A program made the position numbers and the translations under genes. Positions 1-11,716 of a DNA stretch of 64,000 nucleotides are shown one piece after another. Source of the stretch: Siphonodentalium dalli (Eukaryota > Mollusca > Scaphopoda > Gadilida > Siphonodentaliidae); NCBI GenBank assembly GCA_032622095.1, contig CP136068.1, positions 117,911,509-117,975,508 on the forward strand, written 5' to 3'. The stretch's first letter is position 1; every line of letters starts with the position of its first letter. The notes under the pieces were generated by a model. The model did not search any database, was not told the origin of the DNA, and saw nothing but the letters and a program-made list of their open reading frames with translations.

Positions 1-125
1 ATGCAACCTGGACACAATACAATGACTTCAGTTTAGCAATAAAATGTTCGATGGTATATAAATATTAGAACGTCAGTTTGTCTATACATGTTCGATATAA
101 TATAATTATTAGAGAATATCTTGTC

Positions 126-228
126 GTTGACTACGCGAATGTAGTGGCCAGTGGGAATGATGTAGTTCACTCGCCTTCGGCTCATGAACTACACCCTTCC
201 AACTGGCCACTACATTCGCGTAGTCAAC
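126..228. repeat. 27-bp perfect inverted repeat (hairpin)
   Basis: Arms 126-152 and 202-228 read GTTGACTACGCGAATGTAGT plus GGCCAGT and its exact complement. The 49-nt middle contains a second pairing, TGTAGTTCA with TGAACTACA, around CGCCTTCGGC. Probably a small fold-back element; no relative elsewhere in the window. Confidence 0.8.
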
Positions 229-552
229 TCCAAGCAATGCTCTATCCATATACTAAGCTTTAATAAATTGACTGCAGAGCTGTGGAAATATGATATTTAA
301 CAAAAACGATTATTGATGCCATATCTTGGGAGGCCGTCAAAAACTGCAGTGTAGTCTATATACTGGGTCAGAGTCTGTCTGACTGAACTGCAATGTTATC
401 TGCAACATACACTTACATCTGTAAGTGTTTGACTCATATACTACAGTATGCTGCTAGAGACCAGTCCTGCTGTTCATTACTAGATTCACTGAATCTCAAT
501 GTAGGAGGTTTGGTCCTGGTTTTCTCTGTATGTTTGTGTTTTGCGTTCCGCT
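229..552. other. No gene or repeat seen
   Basis: Single-copy-looking AT-rich sequence. No splice-bounded conserved peptide or TIR could be recognised. Confidence 0.5.
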
Positions 553-1260
553 AGGGGGTGGGTGTCAAAACATGGCTGGAAAAAACTCTATGAAATGGAA
601 AAAAAATTGGGGTCGGGGGTGGGTGGGTCCAAAAAGTGGTCATCGGCAAAAAAGTAGCATACGTGTCTGGAAATTTTTTCAGACCCCCCCCCCTGAATCT
701 GTCAGGAAGTTCTTTGTGAAACTTGGTACAAGCGATTATCGCGACTGAGTGGACCACACTGCATATTAACATTTGTTGTCATTGGGCTGGAACGTATATA
801 TGACTGCTTTATTCTTCATTATATATATGGATATGGGGTATGATGCTATATTATACGCAATTTAAAATCTATCTAATCATATATGATACAAATTAAGCCT
901 GCGCAAGGGGGTGGGTGTCAAAACATGGCTGGAAAAAACTCTATGAAATGGAAAAAAAATTGGGGTCGGTGTGGGTGGGTCCAAAAAGTGGTCATCGGCA
1001 AAAAAGTAGCATACGTGTCTGGAAATTGTTTCCGACCCCTCCCCCCTGAATCTGTCAGGAAGTTCTTTATGAAACTTGGTACAATTTAAGCGATTATCGC
1101 GACTGAGTGGACCACACTGCATATTAGCATTTGTTGTCATTTGGCTGGAACGTATATGACTGCTTTATTCTTCATTATATATATGGATATGGGGTATGAT
1201 GCTATATTATACGCAATTTAAAATCTATCTAATCATATATGATACAAATTAAGCCTGCGC
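553..1260 (+). repeat. Direct tandem duplication, two units of about 353 bp
   Basis: Units 553-904 and 905-1260 both start AGGGGGTGGGTGTCAAAACA and end AAATTAAGCCTGCGC. They differ by a few substitutions and small indels, chiefly in the G/C homopolymer runs. Short open frames in both strands are by-products of the repeat. Confidence 0.9.
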
Positions 1261-1603
1261 TCTCATAGAGCCAATAAAATAAGCTATTTTGTAATTAGAG
1301 TGTTGTATGAAATTATTTTAGCAGTTCTTGTTATTAAAAGGGACAAAAAAGAAAATAATATTTTCAACTTCTCAAAATAATTGTTTCTGTCACTCTTAAT
1401 TAATAATCGCTCAGAATTCTACATATGTATACAATGAAGATGATGATATATGTGAAATTCAAGATTTTCGCCAGATAGATCAATCAAGAGATAATCTTTG
1501 TTGAAAATCTTGCCATTTTGTGACTGGATTTGTGCAAAACGTACGTCTCCCCTTAAATGTTGATATTTCTCCACGTTGGCTATTTCAGTCACGAACGTAG
1601 TGC
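1261..1603. other. No gene or repeat seen
   Basis: AT-rich spacer between the 353-bp duplication and the next TIR element. Confidence 0.45.
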
Positions 1604-2490
1604 GTAGTGGAGACCCGGGCAAAGCGTATCGCCCGGGCAAAGCCGATCACCTTTATTATTTCAATACTATCAAATTATTCCTTATCTATCCGTATTTTAG
1701 AATAAGGTAGTTTCGTGTTGGTTAGTTTATACACATTTCCACAGAAAACAAGGTATACTAAAATTTTGTAGCTCCGTGGAACATTTTCGTCGACATTTTA
1801 CGATTTTACCAAATTTATAATTTTAGTGCGTTTGCGCATGCAAATATATTGCGCAGGTCGATGATCACATACCAATCTACCCGAATAAATGCTGTCGGTG
1901 TCTTAGGCAATACATGTGTGGAATAAGACAATATGTCAATTTGCTAAATTCGATAGGACACCCGCGTAATGCCCAAGACTGTAAAAAGATGTGCTGTGGG
2001 CAAAGCGGATCGGGCAAAGCGGATCATTCATAACATGACTAACTTCCGGTACACATGCGTAGATTAAGTGAATTTGGACAATTTTAATAAGATGGGTCAA
2101 TAAAACTCGTGCATTGTCGGAGCATGTCCATAATTGAAAAAATTGAACGTTTAAAAAAACGCGATTTTAATTATTTCCAATAAATATGTGTAATTGTCAT
2201 AAATATTACTGAAAAGTGTATGATTAGTTGAGTAGTATTGCATTTTCAGAAGGATTCGTTTGCTGATCCGCTTTGCCCGATGTGGTGATCCGATTTGCCC
2301 AACGGCCGGGCAAAGCGGATCAAAATTAAAAATCACCATAGCAACCAAACTAATAGATGCAGCTGAATGCATCCTACATCAAATGTTATGCCATCATGAT
2401 TAGAAACTGACAGTGCTAATATTTCTGATTGCCGGTTGCATTTTGTACAAGAAAACCTTACGTGATCCGCTTTGCCCGGGTCTCCCCTAC
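1604..2490. mobile_element. TIR element with repeated GGGCAAAGCGGATC motifs
   Basis: The left end reads GTAGTGGAGACCCGGGCAAA, the right end (reverse complement) GTAGGGGAGACCCGGGCAAA. The 14-mer GGGCAAAGCGGATC or one-base variants recur at about 1617, 1632, 2000, 2014, 2266 (inverted), 2288 (inverted), 2306 and 2462 (inverted), as sub-terminal transposase-site repeats would. There is no transposase frame and no clear target duplication. Confidence 0.65.
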
Positions 2491-2873
2491 CCTTCTGGAC
2501 CCTTCTGCAGCAATCTTCAAGCCGTCATGTTGTAATCGGCGTAAATTGTAATCATATAAAAGCGAATCACAGAATACCATTATCTAAGACAGACTGGTGC
2601 CAGGAACGTGACAACTTAACAGAGGGTGAGGGAACACATCTACGAGAGTTCACATTACAACAATAACAACACAATGTCATAAATAATAGTTTTCGTCGGC
2701 AAGCGGATCAAGTAGCGGTACGTAATTGCGCCGTACGATTTTCGACACGACGCATGCGCAGAGAAACCCTTAAAAATTATTGTGTTCTTGTTTCAGAAAA
2801 CATCAAATGTTCTCATCATAAGACTTTTAATATAGTAAGTTTCTGAGTGCATTCAATAAATGATTTCCCGAAC
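2491..2873. other. No gene seen
   Basis: Unremarkable sequence; one stray GGCAAGCGGATC variant at about 2697 echoes the element to its left. Confidence 0.4.
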
Positions 2874-3825
2874 TATTGTTTGTGTCATAGATAAAAACAC
2901 AGACAACATAAACAGAGAGTATATATGCTAATTTTATTTCCCTCTCTCCTATTTTCGTAGATTTGTTTTCACAGTTCTGACACGTAGTCAATACGAAAGC
3001 AACGGTTATACAAACTATGAAATAATCTACTAGATTTAATTCTTCTTATATGTCTATATATGTATTATTGAAATAAAATTAAGAAATTGAAAACAAATTT
3101 CTTTTCTTGCATTGTTGTTGCATTCTTTGACTTTGAATTTGATCACCCATTCACTCAGTCACTGTTTTGAACTTTTGTTGGGTCCGTGACTACCCGCCCC
3201 CGAGACAACCCGCCCCCTTTCACTCTGAGACAACCCGCCCCCTTTCACTCTGAGACAACCCGCCCCCAAAAATCAATTAGCGGTAATCAGTGGCTAATTA
3301 GGAGGTGTGATGGGATTATGAGATGTTTGTTTAACGAAACTGGGTTGTTTTTTTTATAGATTTTTATTTGATTTAACAACATGGACAACAATACATACAC
3401 ATGTAATATAATATAACTTGTGAACACAAAAATGCATCAACGATAATATGTTTATTTATTACGAACGAAATTAATGAACGAAATTTAAAAACGGAATGAG
3501 CGAAGATTAAAAACAAAATTTAATAAGTTTAACAAACGAACAATGATTAATTTGGGGCTGGTGCCTCCTTCTGCAGAAGTGGGACCATGGTATAGAAATC
3601 TAAGCCGGTCCCCATTGTATTCATTCGTCTATGCCATGCTTCGATGTCGTTGTTGGTGCGGACGTCATATGAGTATATGCTCCAACTCTATGGGGGGAAT
3701 GATGAGCTCGTGATCCACTGGCGCTGCATGTAGTCTAGGACCTCCCTGATCTTTGAACCTTCAGACGTTCTGTCATAGTACTCCTGGAACGTTTCTCTTA
3801 TTTGTGGAGCCGGGAGGAAGGGAAG
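2874..3825 (+). repeat. Source copy of a 951-bp segment duplicated at 8708-9658
   Basis: Covers 306 bp of left flank plus the first 645 bp of the Mutator-like element. The second copy looks identical over the stretches I compared, which points to a very recent copy or an assembly error. Confidence 0.85.
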
Positions 3826-4340
3826 AGCCAGCAACTGACGGATGAAGTTGTGCAATGGACCCTTCTGGCCATATGCCGTCTTAAGGCCGGCGGTTGATGT
3901 GTGTCTATTCACGGCCTGCGTCCAGTTCCGTCGGCATCGTTCAAAGGCTGTTTGTGTATACCCACCTCCAGTTAACATCAGTGAGATGAATCCCGACCAC
4001 TAAGTGTTGTGATAACACACCGTGATAATGAACCATTTGCATCAAATGTTTGTTTTGAAAGCACCCATTTGAATTAGTCTTCACTTAATTAGGCCTACCT
4101 TAAGTGCCGTTCAGTTGTCAAAACATTGTGTCATTCTTTATCCCAGTCCACGCATTGACATAATTAATGAATAAACACATGTTTTGTTGATCAAAATCTT
4201 TAATAATATATCATCAAAGAACATAAAAGAACATAATCACTATTAACTATTTCTGGACAACCCGCCCTCATTTATCGGGACAACCCGCCCCCAAAATAGC
4301 ATAGGGGCGGGTTGTCTCGGGGGCGGGTAGTCCCGTTCCC
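3180..4340. mobile_element. Decayed Mutator-like DNA transposon with 8-bp target duplication
   Basis: The inverted ends read GGGTCCGTGACTACCCGCCC on the left and GGGAACGGGACTACCCGCCC on the right (reverse complement), followed by CCGAGACAACCCGCCCC in both. Sub-terminal repeats of ACAACCCGCCCC occur three times on the left and twice on the right. Flanks are CTTTTGTT (3172-3179) and GTTTTGTT (4341-4348), an 8-bp target duplication with one mismatch. Length is 1161 bp and it carries the transposase remnant. Confidence 0.75.
3547..3996 (-). pseudogene. Remnant of a MULE-domain transposase, C-terminal part
   Basis: On the minus strand an open frame reads YTQTAFERCRRNWTQAVNRH ... FLPAPQIRETFQEYYD ... 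LDYMQRQWI ... FPP, then an in-frame TAG, then SWSIYSYDVRTNNDIEAWHR and RMNTMGTGLDFY to a TAA. The RTNNDIEAWHRRMN motif is typical of the segment after the catalytic domain in Mutator-like transposases of animals. Only about 140 residues survive. The DDE core is absent, one stop interrupts it, and another stop lies just upstream. It sits inside a TIR element that fits its own family. Confidence 0.75.
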
Positions 4341-4448
4341 GTTTTGTTAATTCAAGCCAAATCAAGGTCCTTGCCCTGGTGCTGTAATAATTTGCTTGAC
4401 CTTTGGTACGTTAAACACGATATGCTGTCCTCTGTGCTTCATATAAAG

Positions 4449-4925
4449 TTAAAGGTACTCAACCCGATAAAACTCCTCTCAATTACTATTTCAATGGCGT
4501 CGGGGGTCAAAAATATTTGATTCGAGTCGAGGAAGTCACCCATCAAAGCTCAGATTTGTTAGATATCGATTTTAGAAATCTATTATTTTTCATTATCGGG
4601 AATACTATCTGGCCCAGAACTCAGTCTAAATTGCGTTAAAATTACCACTTGATTTTAGAGTTATTCATCCTTGTCTGTTTGAATATATTTGAGGTACACA
4701 TCCAGAGCAGATTACGGCAGTTATTAGTACTGATCTCGAGAACATAACAAATTTGAAAAATCAATATCTAATAACTCTGAGCTTTGTTTGATGGGTTCCT
4801 CGACTCGAATCAAATATTTTTTACCCCCAAAGCCAAAGAAATAGTAATATAGGACCCTTTGATCGGATTGTTGTTGTTGGAATCTGTTGAGATGGGGACC
4901 CTCTTTACGGGTTGAGTACCTTTAA
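4449..4925. mobile_element. 477-bp fold-back element with TTAAAGGTACTCAAC ends
   Basis: The left end TTAAAGGTACTCAACCCG is complemented at the right end. Inner inverted segments pair TATTTGATTCGAGTCGAGGA with its complement near 4800, and CATCAAAGCTCAGA likewise. A related, poorer copy ends at 18826 in ORMDL intron 2. Confidence 0.7.
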
Positions 4926-4973
4926 ACTCAGCAATTGCATGGAAGGTTGTAATACCCTACAATAATATGCATA

Positions 4974-7177
4974 CAGTACACTCAGAGTGTGGTATAAGGA
5001 AAACACTCAACACAGTGGGAACCCCACTAAGCCCACTGTGAATCACCGGCATTCACAGTGATTTTTCCATGGTGTTCCACGCCCACGGTGAACCCAAGTG
5101 GATCGGATTAAGTTGAATAAACAAACGTCCGGGTGACTTGTCGGTGACCACTGGGAATCACCGCGGATCACAGAGAATCGCTTCAAAACGCCGACATCTA
5201 TATTGTATCACGTCATGCATAGCCGAAACCCTTTACTGTAGTTTATTCTAAAACATACACTCAGTGGGCCATGCATTGTATGCTGCTGTACATTATATTT
5301 ATATTATGGTTGATATTTTCAGAAAATCCTGAATGATTAACTAGCTACATGTATAGGTAAAATAAATAAACAATTTGTTATTGTACGGATTTCTTCCGTC
5401 CCTCGATCACTTATTTCAAATTTTAAGCGCAAATCTCGTATTATTTACTCACATGCACACACACATATATGTATAATATAATGATTCAAGTCCATTAAAA
5501 CAATTAAATCTGTTTTAATTTATTTTTAATAATGCTATCTTGTTTAGCAAAATGTTTAAAAGATCGAAATATGCGCGAAACGCAAATATGGATAACATTC
5601 CCTAGCTCTCTCATTTGTTCAGGCCCCTATATCAATGCATGCATAAAGTCTCCCGAGGGAAGTCTGATTCAGCTAGCGTATATATTTTTTTTATTTATTT
5701 ATTGGGGTTTTGGATTTAACCCTGGAGGATTTGGAAGGGGCGGAACTACTTCCCTAAAACCAATGCACTTTTGAATTTTAATGATTATCATGCTATGGGT
5801 GTATAATAACATGAAGTGGATGAAATGGGTGAATAGTGTAAATATATATACCAGCTAAAAATGATAAAACAAAATGTCGGTGACCACTAGGAATCACATG
5901 AGAAAAAAAAGAAATATGACTGTGTCTGTGTTATTTCAGACAATGGTAGTATAATGGGTGTCAGTTAGCTCTTACATAACCTTTGAAAGTTCCGCCATGT
6001 CTGTAAGAGGTGTCAAAATTAATTGTCCCCATTGCAGTGCCGCATAGGGTGCGAGTTTCAATCATAACCATATGAGCTACATTTACATGTAGTGTTCACT
6101 TTGCCATTCAGAATGCAGATTATATTGTTTCACAATTAAGCGGGTCTCGAGCTTCCGAATTATACCTGTACGTAATTTGGAAGAGGTATAAAATATAGGT
6201 TGACTTTAATTGATACCGATAATCTATGTACATGCACATGTATCCCGGGAAAATTGGATGCAAATAAAGATCATTAAACCAAAATTGGAAAGGTAACACG
6301 AGTAACCTGGTGGGTGATATAACGGTGTTAGTTTTACTAAAGTTTGAAAATGATATTATTATTACAATGATATATTGATAAATACGCGATATATTTAGTT
6401 GCACCTGCTCTGAACAAAACATGTATTTGATAATGTCAGAGATATTTACGAGCTGTACTCAGTTTTCGCATATAAGTGAAATAAACGCTCTTTATCTCTA
6501 CCATGTAATGACTAGACTAACTGGGAATTATCTGTATGCCGAAGAATGTTCGGGACCCAAACGTTCTTCGATCACAATAATACAACCAGAAAGATGCCGT
6601 TCATGTATAAAAATGTCTAGCGTACTTATCGGCATATGCTGATCCATGATCCGCGGTGTATCAAAATCGATCATAATTTTGACTTTCTAACCAACAAGTG
6701 CCTTTAAAATGAGCAAGAAGTTGAAACTGAAAACATGATTTTTTTTTTTTCTCAAGTCAACATGTCAAAAAGTTTAAAAGATAAAAATGTGCGCGAAGCA
6801 CACAAACGGACCACAGTATAATAAAGTCTTCCGTATACAGCTAATTTTAATTGTACATTACTATGTTGTCTTTTTCAATTGTTTTTAAATGAAAACAAAT
6901 AAGAAGTAGATGGTGGAAAATGCAATGCTATTCGGTTGCGAATACATGTATAAGCGTTTCGCAGTGATTGTCGGCAATCCACCGTGTTTCACGGTGATTC
7001 GCGGTGATATGTAGTGAGGTGGGAATAAACTGTCGTCACCTTGTTGATTAGACAATAGCGCCTTGCTAATCCTCTCCACTAAGGCCCACGCTGTTGAGTG
7101 GGCCACCGTGAATCACTCTCCCAAAAATATCCCCACCGTGTTGAGTGTTTTCCTTATACCACACTCTGAGTGTACTG
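4974..7177. mobile_element. 2.2-kb Tc1/mariner-like element: 46-bp TIRs and TA duplication
   Basis: Both ends start CAGTACACTCAGAGTGTGGT and continue ATAAGGAAAACACTCAACAC with one mismatch in 46 bases, flanked by TA (4972-4973, 7178-7179). Sub-terminal regions hold repeats of CACGGTGAATC/GATTCACGGTG type. No transposase peptide was recognised in the 2-kb interior, which otherwise looks empty. Confidence 0.75.
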
Positions 7178-7765
7178 TATGAGTATGATTCTATGAAGCA
7201 GGAAGTGGAGGCATAGTAATTAGTATGGGACATAGTATACGACAGCGCCAAATGTTTTTGTTTTCCAAATGAGAGATAACTATAAGATGCCCGTTATTTC
7301 GTTAAATATTACTTTACAAAATAACTGGCATGTCTAAAGATTCACACCACAAGGAGACAAACTTTGCAAAACTTATCAGAAATGCTAAACTCAGGGTGGG
7401 TGGGCTTTTGAGAGGGTGGATGGCACTGACCCTGTATAAAAAGTCAGCCCAAAATATCACCTGTGATATTTAATTCCAGATATTGCCGAAATGGATTTAC
7501 AATACCACTAGATGTGATCCTGGCCGTAATAATGGTTGAGCCCTATCACATCTGGACAGTGAATTGTAAATTCTGCCATAACAGATTCCAAATCCTCACT
7601 CATAACCACCAATCACAGGAGATAATAATGAGACATGATAATCAATACAGTTTAGGGCCCTTATTTCGACCCGAAAACCTGTATAATTTATTTGTGCCAA
7701 GTCTCAGGGAGGGGCCTGATTTCTGCTGAATATGTCCAAAATATCTTGTCTATTGCAGGGTATAT
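7178..7765. other. No gene seen
   Basis: The longest open frame (88 codons at 7463) has no recognisable motif and no splice or start context. Confidence 0.45.
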
Positions 7766-8034
7766 TATTTTAAGAAAGACGAAAGCTAATACAATTAGAA
7801 AAGCTCACTTTAATTGGCAAAATATGCCAAGGTTCTGAAATGTAACCATTAGTTTGATGTGTCACTTTAAGAGAGACGAAAAGAAATAATAAAATCAGAG
7901 AAGTTCACTTTAAGTGGCAATATATGCCAAGCTTATGAAAAGTCACCATTAGTTTGGTGTGTAACTTTAAGAGAGAAAAGCCAGTCACAGAAGCTATAAC
8001 GTTTAAGTGGCAAACCTGCCAAGCTTCTAAAAAA
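7766..8034 (+). repeat. Three diverged tandem units of about 100 bp
   Basis: Each unit holds TTTAAGARAGACGAAA, CACTTTAAKTGGCAA and ATGCCAAG.TTCTGAAA blocks in the same order; the third unit is the most degraded. Confidence 0.75.
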
Positions 8035-8191
8035 AAATTGAACTCTTTATCAAAATAGGATAGGCCAACTCAAAACTATGAGTTTCTGCCTCCCAAATGA
8101 TGCCCCAGCTTGTTAAAAAATATATACTTCGGCTATGTATTATAGGCGACAAGAGTCAAGAGAAGAGAGAGGCCGATACCTATTACAGTAA

Positions 8192-8255
8192 AACCTCTAT
8201 AAACCGAACACCCTTCAGACTGGCCCTTCTGTTCGGTTTAGAGAGGTGTTCGGTT
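8192..8255. repeat. Short hairpin of CTCTATAAACCGAACACC type
   Basis: CTCTATAAACCGAACACC pairs with GGTGTTCGGTTTAGAGAG across a 25-nt loop. The preceding CAGTAAAAC resembles the start of Tc1/mariner-like ends. The right arm runs into the 456-bp duplicated block. Confidence 0.6.
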
Positions 8256-10114
8256 TATTGAAAATCGCACTATTATTGGAATGTTTTGACGTTGCACAAG
8301 TGACAACCAATCAATTGTTGATTAATTTAACTTTATTCAATAAAGTACCAAATCAAATATAAATAATAATAGATAACACATGGTTATAATAAAATGCACC
8401 TAAATTATACCTGCATGTGTTTACTAATTAATCAACTCTTCCCTAAATGAGCCCTTAATCGTGTACATTGAAAACTGGAGGCGGGAAAATTATCTAAGTG
8501 ATATCCATTGACAAGCAATGGGAATATCTGCTGGTGCTTGTAAGTAAACAACTTGGATTAAATGCTATCTTTGCATTAATCAATTGGGCAACTCATGGCA
8601 AAGGTGTGATAAAAAGTTCATACCAACTGCGCAACTTTTGAAATAACGCCACATTGTGTTGATCGGTACTGTAGATACAATATTACGGAAATCAAGCAGA
8701 GCAGAGCTATTGTTTGTGTCATAGATAAAAACACAGACAACATAAACAGAGAGTATATATGCTAATTTTATTTCCCTCTCTCCTATTTTCGTAGATTTGT
8801 TTTCACAGTTCTGACACGTAGTCAATACGAAAGCAACGGTTATACAAACTATGAAATAATCTACTAGATTTAATTCTTCTTATATGTCTATATATGTATT
8901 ATTGAAATAAAATTAAGAAATTGAAAACAAATTTCTTTTCTTGCATTGTTGTTGCATTCTTTGACTTTGAATTTGATCACCCATTCACTCAGTCACTGTT
9001 TTGAACTTTTGTTGGGTCCGTGACTACCCGCCCCCGAGACAACCCGCCCCCTTTCACTCTGAGACAACCCGCCCCCTTTCACTCTGAGACAACCCGCCCC
9101 CAAAAATCAATTAGCGGTAATCAGTGGCTAATTAGGAGGTGTGATGGGATTATGAGATGTTTGTTTAACGAAACTGGGTTGTTTTTTTTATAGATTTTTA
9201 TTTGATTTAACAACATGGACAACAATACATACACATGTAATATAATATAACTTGTGAACACAAAAATGCATCAACGATAATATGTTTATTTATTACGAAC
9301 GAAATTAATGAACGAAATTTAAAAACGGAATGAGCGAAGATTAAAAACAAAATTTAATAAGTTTAACAAACGAACAATGATTAATTTGGGGCTGGTGCCT
9401 CCTTCTGCAGAAGTGGGACCATGGTATAGAAATCTAAGCCGGTCCCCATTGTATTCATTCGTCTATGCCATGCTTCGATGTCGTTGTTGGTGCGGACGTC
9501 ATATGAGTATATGCTCCAACTCTATGGGGGGAATGATGAGCTCGTGATCCACTGGCGCTGCATGTAGTCTAGGACCTCCCTGATCTTTGAACCTTCAGAC
9601 GTTCTGTCATAGTACTCCTGGAACGTTTCTCTTATTTGTGGAGCCGGGAGGAAGGGAAGGTTTATTGAAAATCGCACTATTATTGGAATGTTTTGACGTT
9701 GCACAAGTGACAACCAATCAATTGTTGATTAATTTAACTTTATTCAATAAAGTACCAAATCAAATATAAATAATAATAGATAACACATGGTTATAATAAA
9801 ATGCACCTAAATTATACCTGCATGTGTTTACTAATTAATCAACTCTTCCCTAAATGAGCCCTTAATCGTGTACATTGAAAACTGGAGGCGGGAAAATTAT
9901 CTAAGTGATATCCATTGACAAGCAATGGGAATATCTGCTGGTGCTTGTAAGTAAACAACTTGGATTAAATGCTATCTTTGCATTAATCAATTGGGCAACT
10001 CATGGCAAAGGTGTGATAAAAAGTTCATACCAACTGCGCAACTTTTGAAATAACGCCACATTGTGTTGATCGGTACTGTAGATACAATATTACGGAAATC
10101 AAGCAGAGCAGAGC
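8252..10114 (+). repeat. A-B-A composite: 456-bp direct repeat around a 951-bp copied segment
   Basis: Block A is present at 8252-8707 and 9659-10114, equal in length and apparently identical. Between them lies block B (8708-9658), a copy of 2874-3825. Junctions show one to five bases of shared sequence. A single insertion mechanism is not obvious. Confidence 0.85.
9381..9658 (-). pseudogene. Second, truncated copy of the MULE transposase remnant
   Basis: Identical by eye to the remnant at 3547-3824, including the in-frame TAG, but cut off at 9658 where a 456-bp duplicated segment begins. The right TIR of the transposon is missing, so this copy arose by segmental copying, not transposition. 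Confidence 0.75.
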
Positions 10115-10994
10115 GTGACATGTCCTCGTGATGTACATGTAACACTGCATAGTTACTTCTGGCAAACGCCGATCAACAACTTAAAAATGACTAGTCTGTT
10201 ACAATGATTGGCATGTGCAACCTTTGTGTGGATTCATCCCATGTTATCATTCATTGAAAAATTAACCCAATATAATATTGCAATTATTATAATATTATAT
10301 TGACTGAAACCATGGAACAGCTCATTATTGCCCAGGGTGTTATCAAGTAGGAATGATTGTTCACGTTCATGAACATGGATTTAAATGTATGATTTATAAT
10401 AATTCAAACTGGAAGTGAATAATAGTTCCACATGTATAAGTTAAATACTTGGAAAGTAATACACCTTATTTCCCAGCATTTAATAAAAAGCATTATACTA
10501 TTTCACACCCAGTTGAACAATCCAATATCCAACACCACAGCGCGTGCGAGTCAGCGGGGGTTATTTCAAAGCTCTTGGATGTATCAGACTTAATGATGCT
10601 AGCATAAGTCGCAATAATTACCTGTATTTGAGATCAGCGTACCTTGTCTTGAGTTCATGCATGCAGACACTGTTATAAAACAGAGTTTTTGTGTGCTTAT
10701 CCTTATTTATATTAAGCTGTATTCATAAATGTGCAGACCCAAATTATAGTGCAGGGGTCGAGGATTTAGCTTTTTGAACAAAAAGTTTTCGCTATGTACA
10801 AATTCTCACATGGAAATAACAACAATTTGGACCCCGAGAGTATGTACGAAGATCACCGAATGTGAACAGTGGTAAGCTAGGCCAGGAATTTATTTCTGCT
10901 AAAAAGGTTAGGATATGACAGTATCATGGCATGTCCTCCTTCATATATAAATATTAGGTGTTATCTATACAAATAACCATCTACATTCTCCTGC
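10115..10994. other. No gene seen
   Basis: AT-rich; a 40-bp AT palindrome lies at about 10268-10308. Nothing protein-like was recognised. Confidence 0.5.
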
Positions 10995-11002
10995 CATCTA
11001 TG

Positions 11003-11436
11003 TAGGGATCTGCGAATCGGGGATTTTGCATCGAATCGAATGTCGATATCGAATTTCCTTCCTGATATCAACATCGAATCGAATCAGATTTCTAGTGATT
11101 GATATTGTTTGCCAATTTACATAGTGTCGATACAGATTACAAATATATGTGGCGATTGATCACCGTCACGGGTTGCGATCGAAGCAAATAATTTGCATGA
11201 TGCATGTCTATTCTGAAATGCATACATTAAAAATTACCTACCTTGGCTAACTTGGCAACCTTGTGCTTCAATTTCTGTGAGTTCAAGTCATTTGGCATGT
11301 GTTATTTAGACGCACAAAACGAGATTACACCAAAGTAACACCGATTCGAAAATATCCGAATCAGCGGACCGATTTGGTGTCGATCTCGAATCGGGTGCCT
11401 GATATCGACATCGAATCGAATATTAGCAGGTCCCTA
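11003..11436. mobile_element. hAT-like MITE, 434 bp
   Basis: Ends TAGGGATCTGC and GCAGGTCCCTA. Flanks CATCTATG (10995-11002) and CCTCTATG (11437-11444) form an 8-bp target duplication with one mismatch. The interior has many copies of ATCGAATCGAAT and GATATCGACATC in both orientations, giving a strong fold-back. Confidence 0.75.
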
Positions 11437-11542
11437 CCTCTATGGCTACCCCAGAAATTCTATATAAATTTCATGTATAGACTTCAGTCTATAATTTTGG
11501 AGCTTGGTTCATTATCTTCACAGATACTTTTTGGGGTCTGGT

Positions 11543-11716
11543 TTAACCCTTTCCATACTAAATGGATTCTCCCACTCAGTTATAAAGAATATATTGGAAT
11601 GGTCTATTGTTCATCTGGAGGGGTTTTCAGGAAAAATATGCTGAGAACAGATAATACAAGTACAGATGGAGTCCTATTCATTGGTGGGAAATGTTCACAT
11701 AATAAGTTCAACTGAA
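11543..11716 (+). repeat. TTAACCCTTTCC-ended repeat, copy 1
   Basis: Matches the reverse complement of 46407-46598: ACTAAATGGAYTCTCCCA, AGTTATAAA, CTGGAGG, ATTCATTGGTGG and AAGTTCAAC blocks occur in the same order. The only recognisable end is TTAACCCTTT on the left. Confidence 0.6.

Noticed and set aside
7766-8034. Direct repeats checked as a CRISPR array
   Set aside because: Diverged 100-bp tandem units in a eukaryotic genome; no short identical repeats with unique spacers.
8252-10114. A-B-A structure considered as an LTR retrotransposon
   Set aside because: The 456-bp repeats do not have TG..CA ends, and there is no primer-binding site, polypurine tract or gag/pol; the middle is a copy of a nearby locus.
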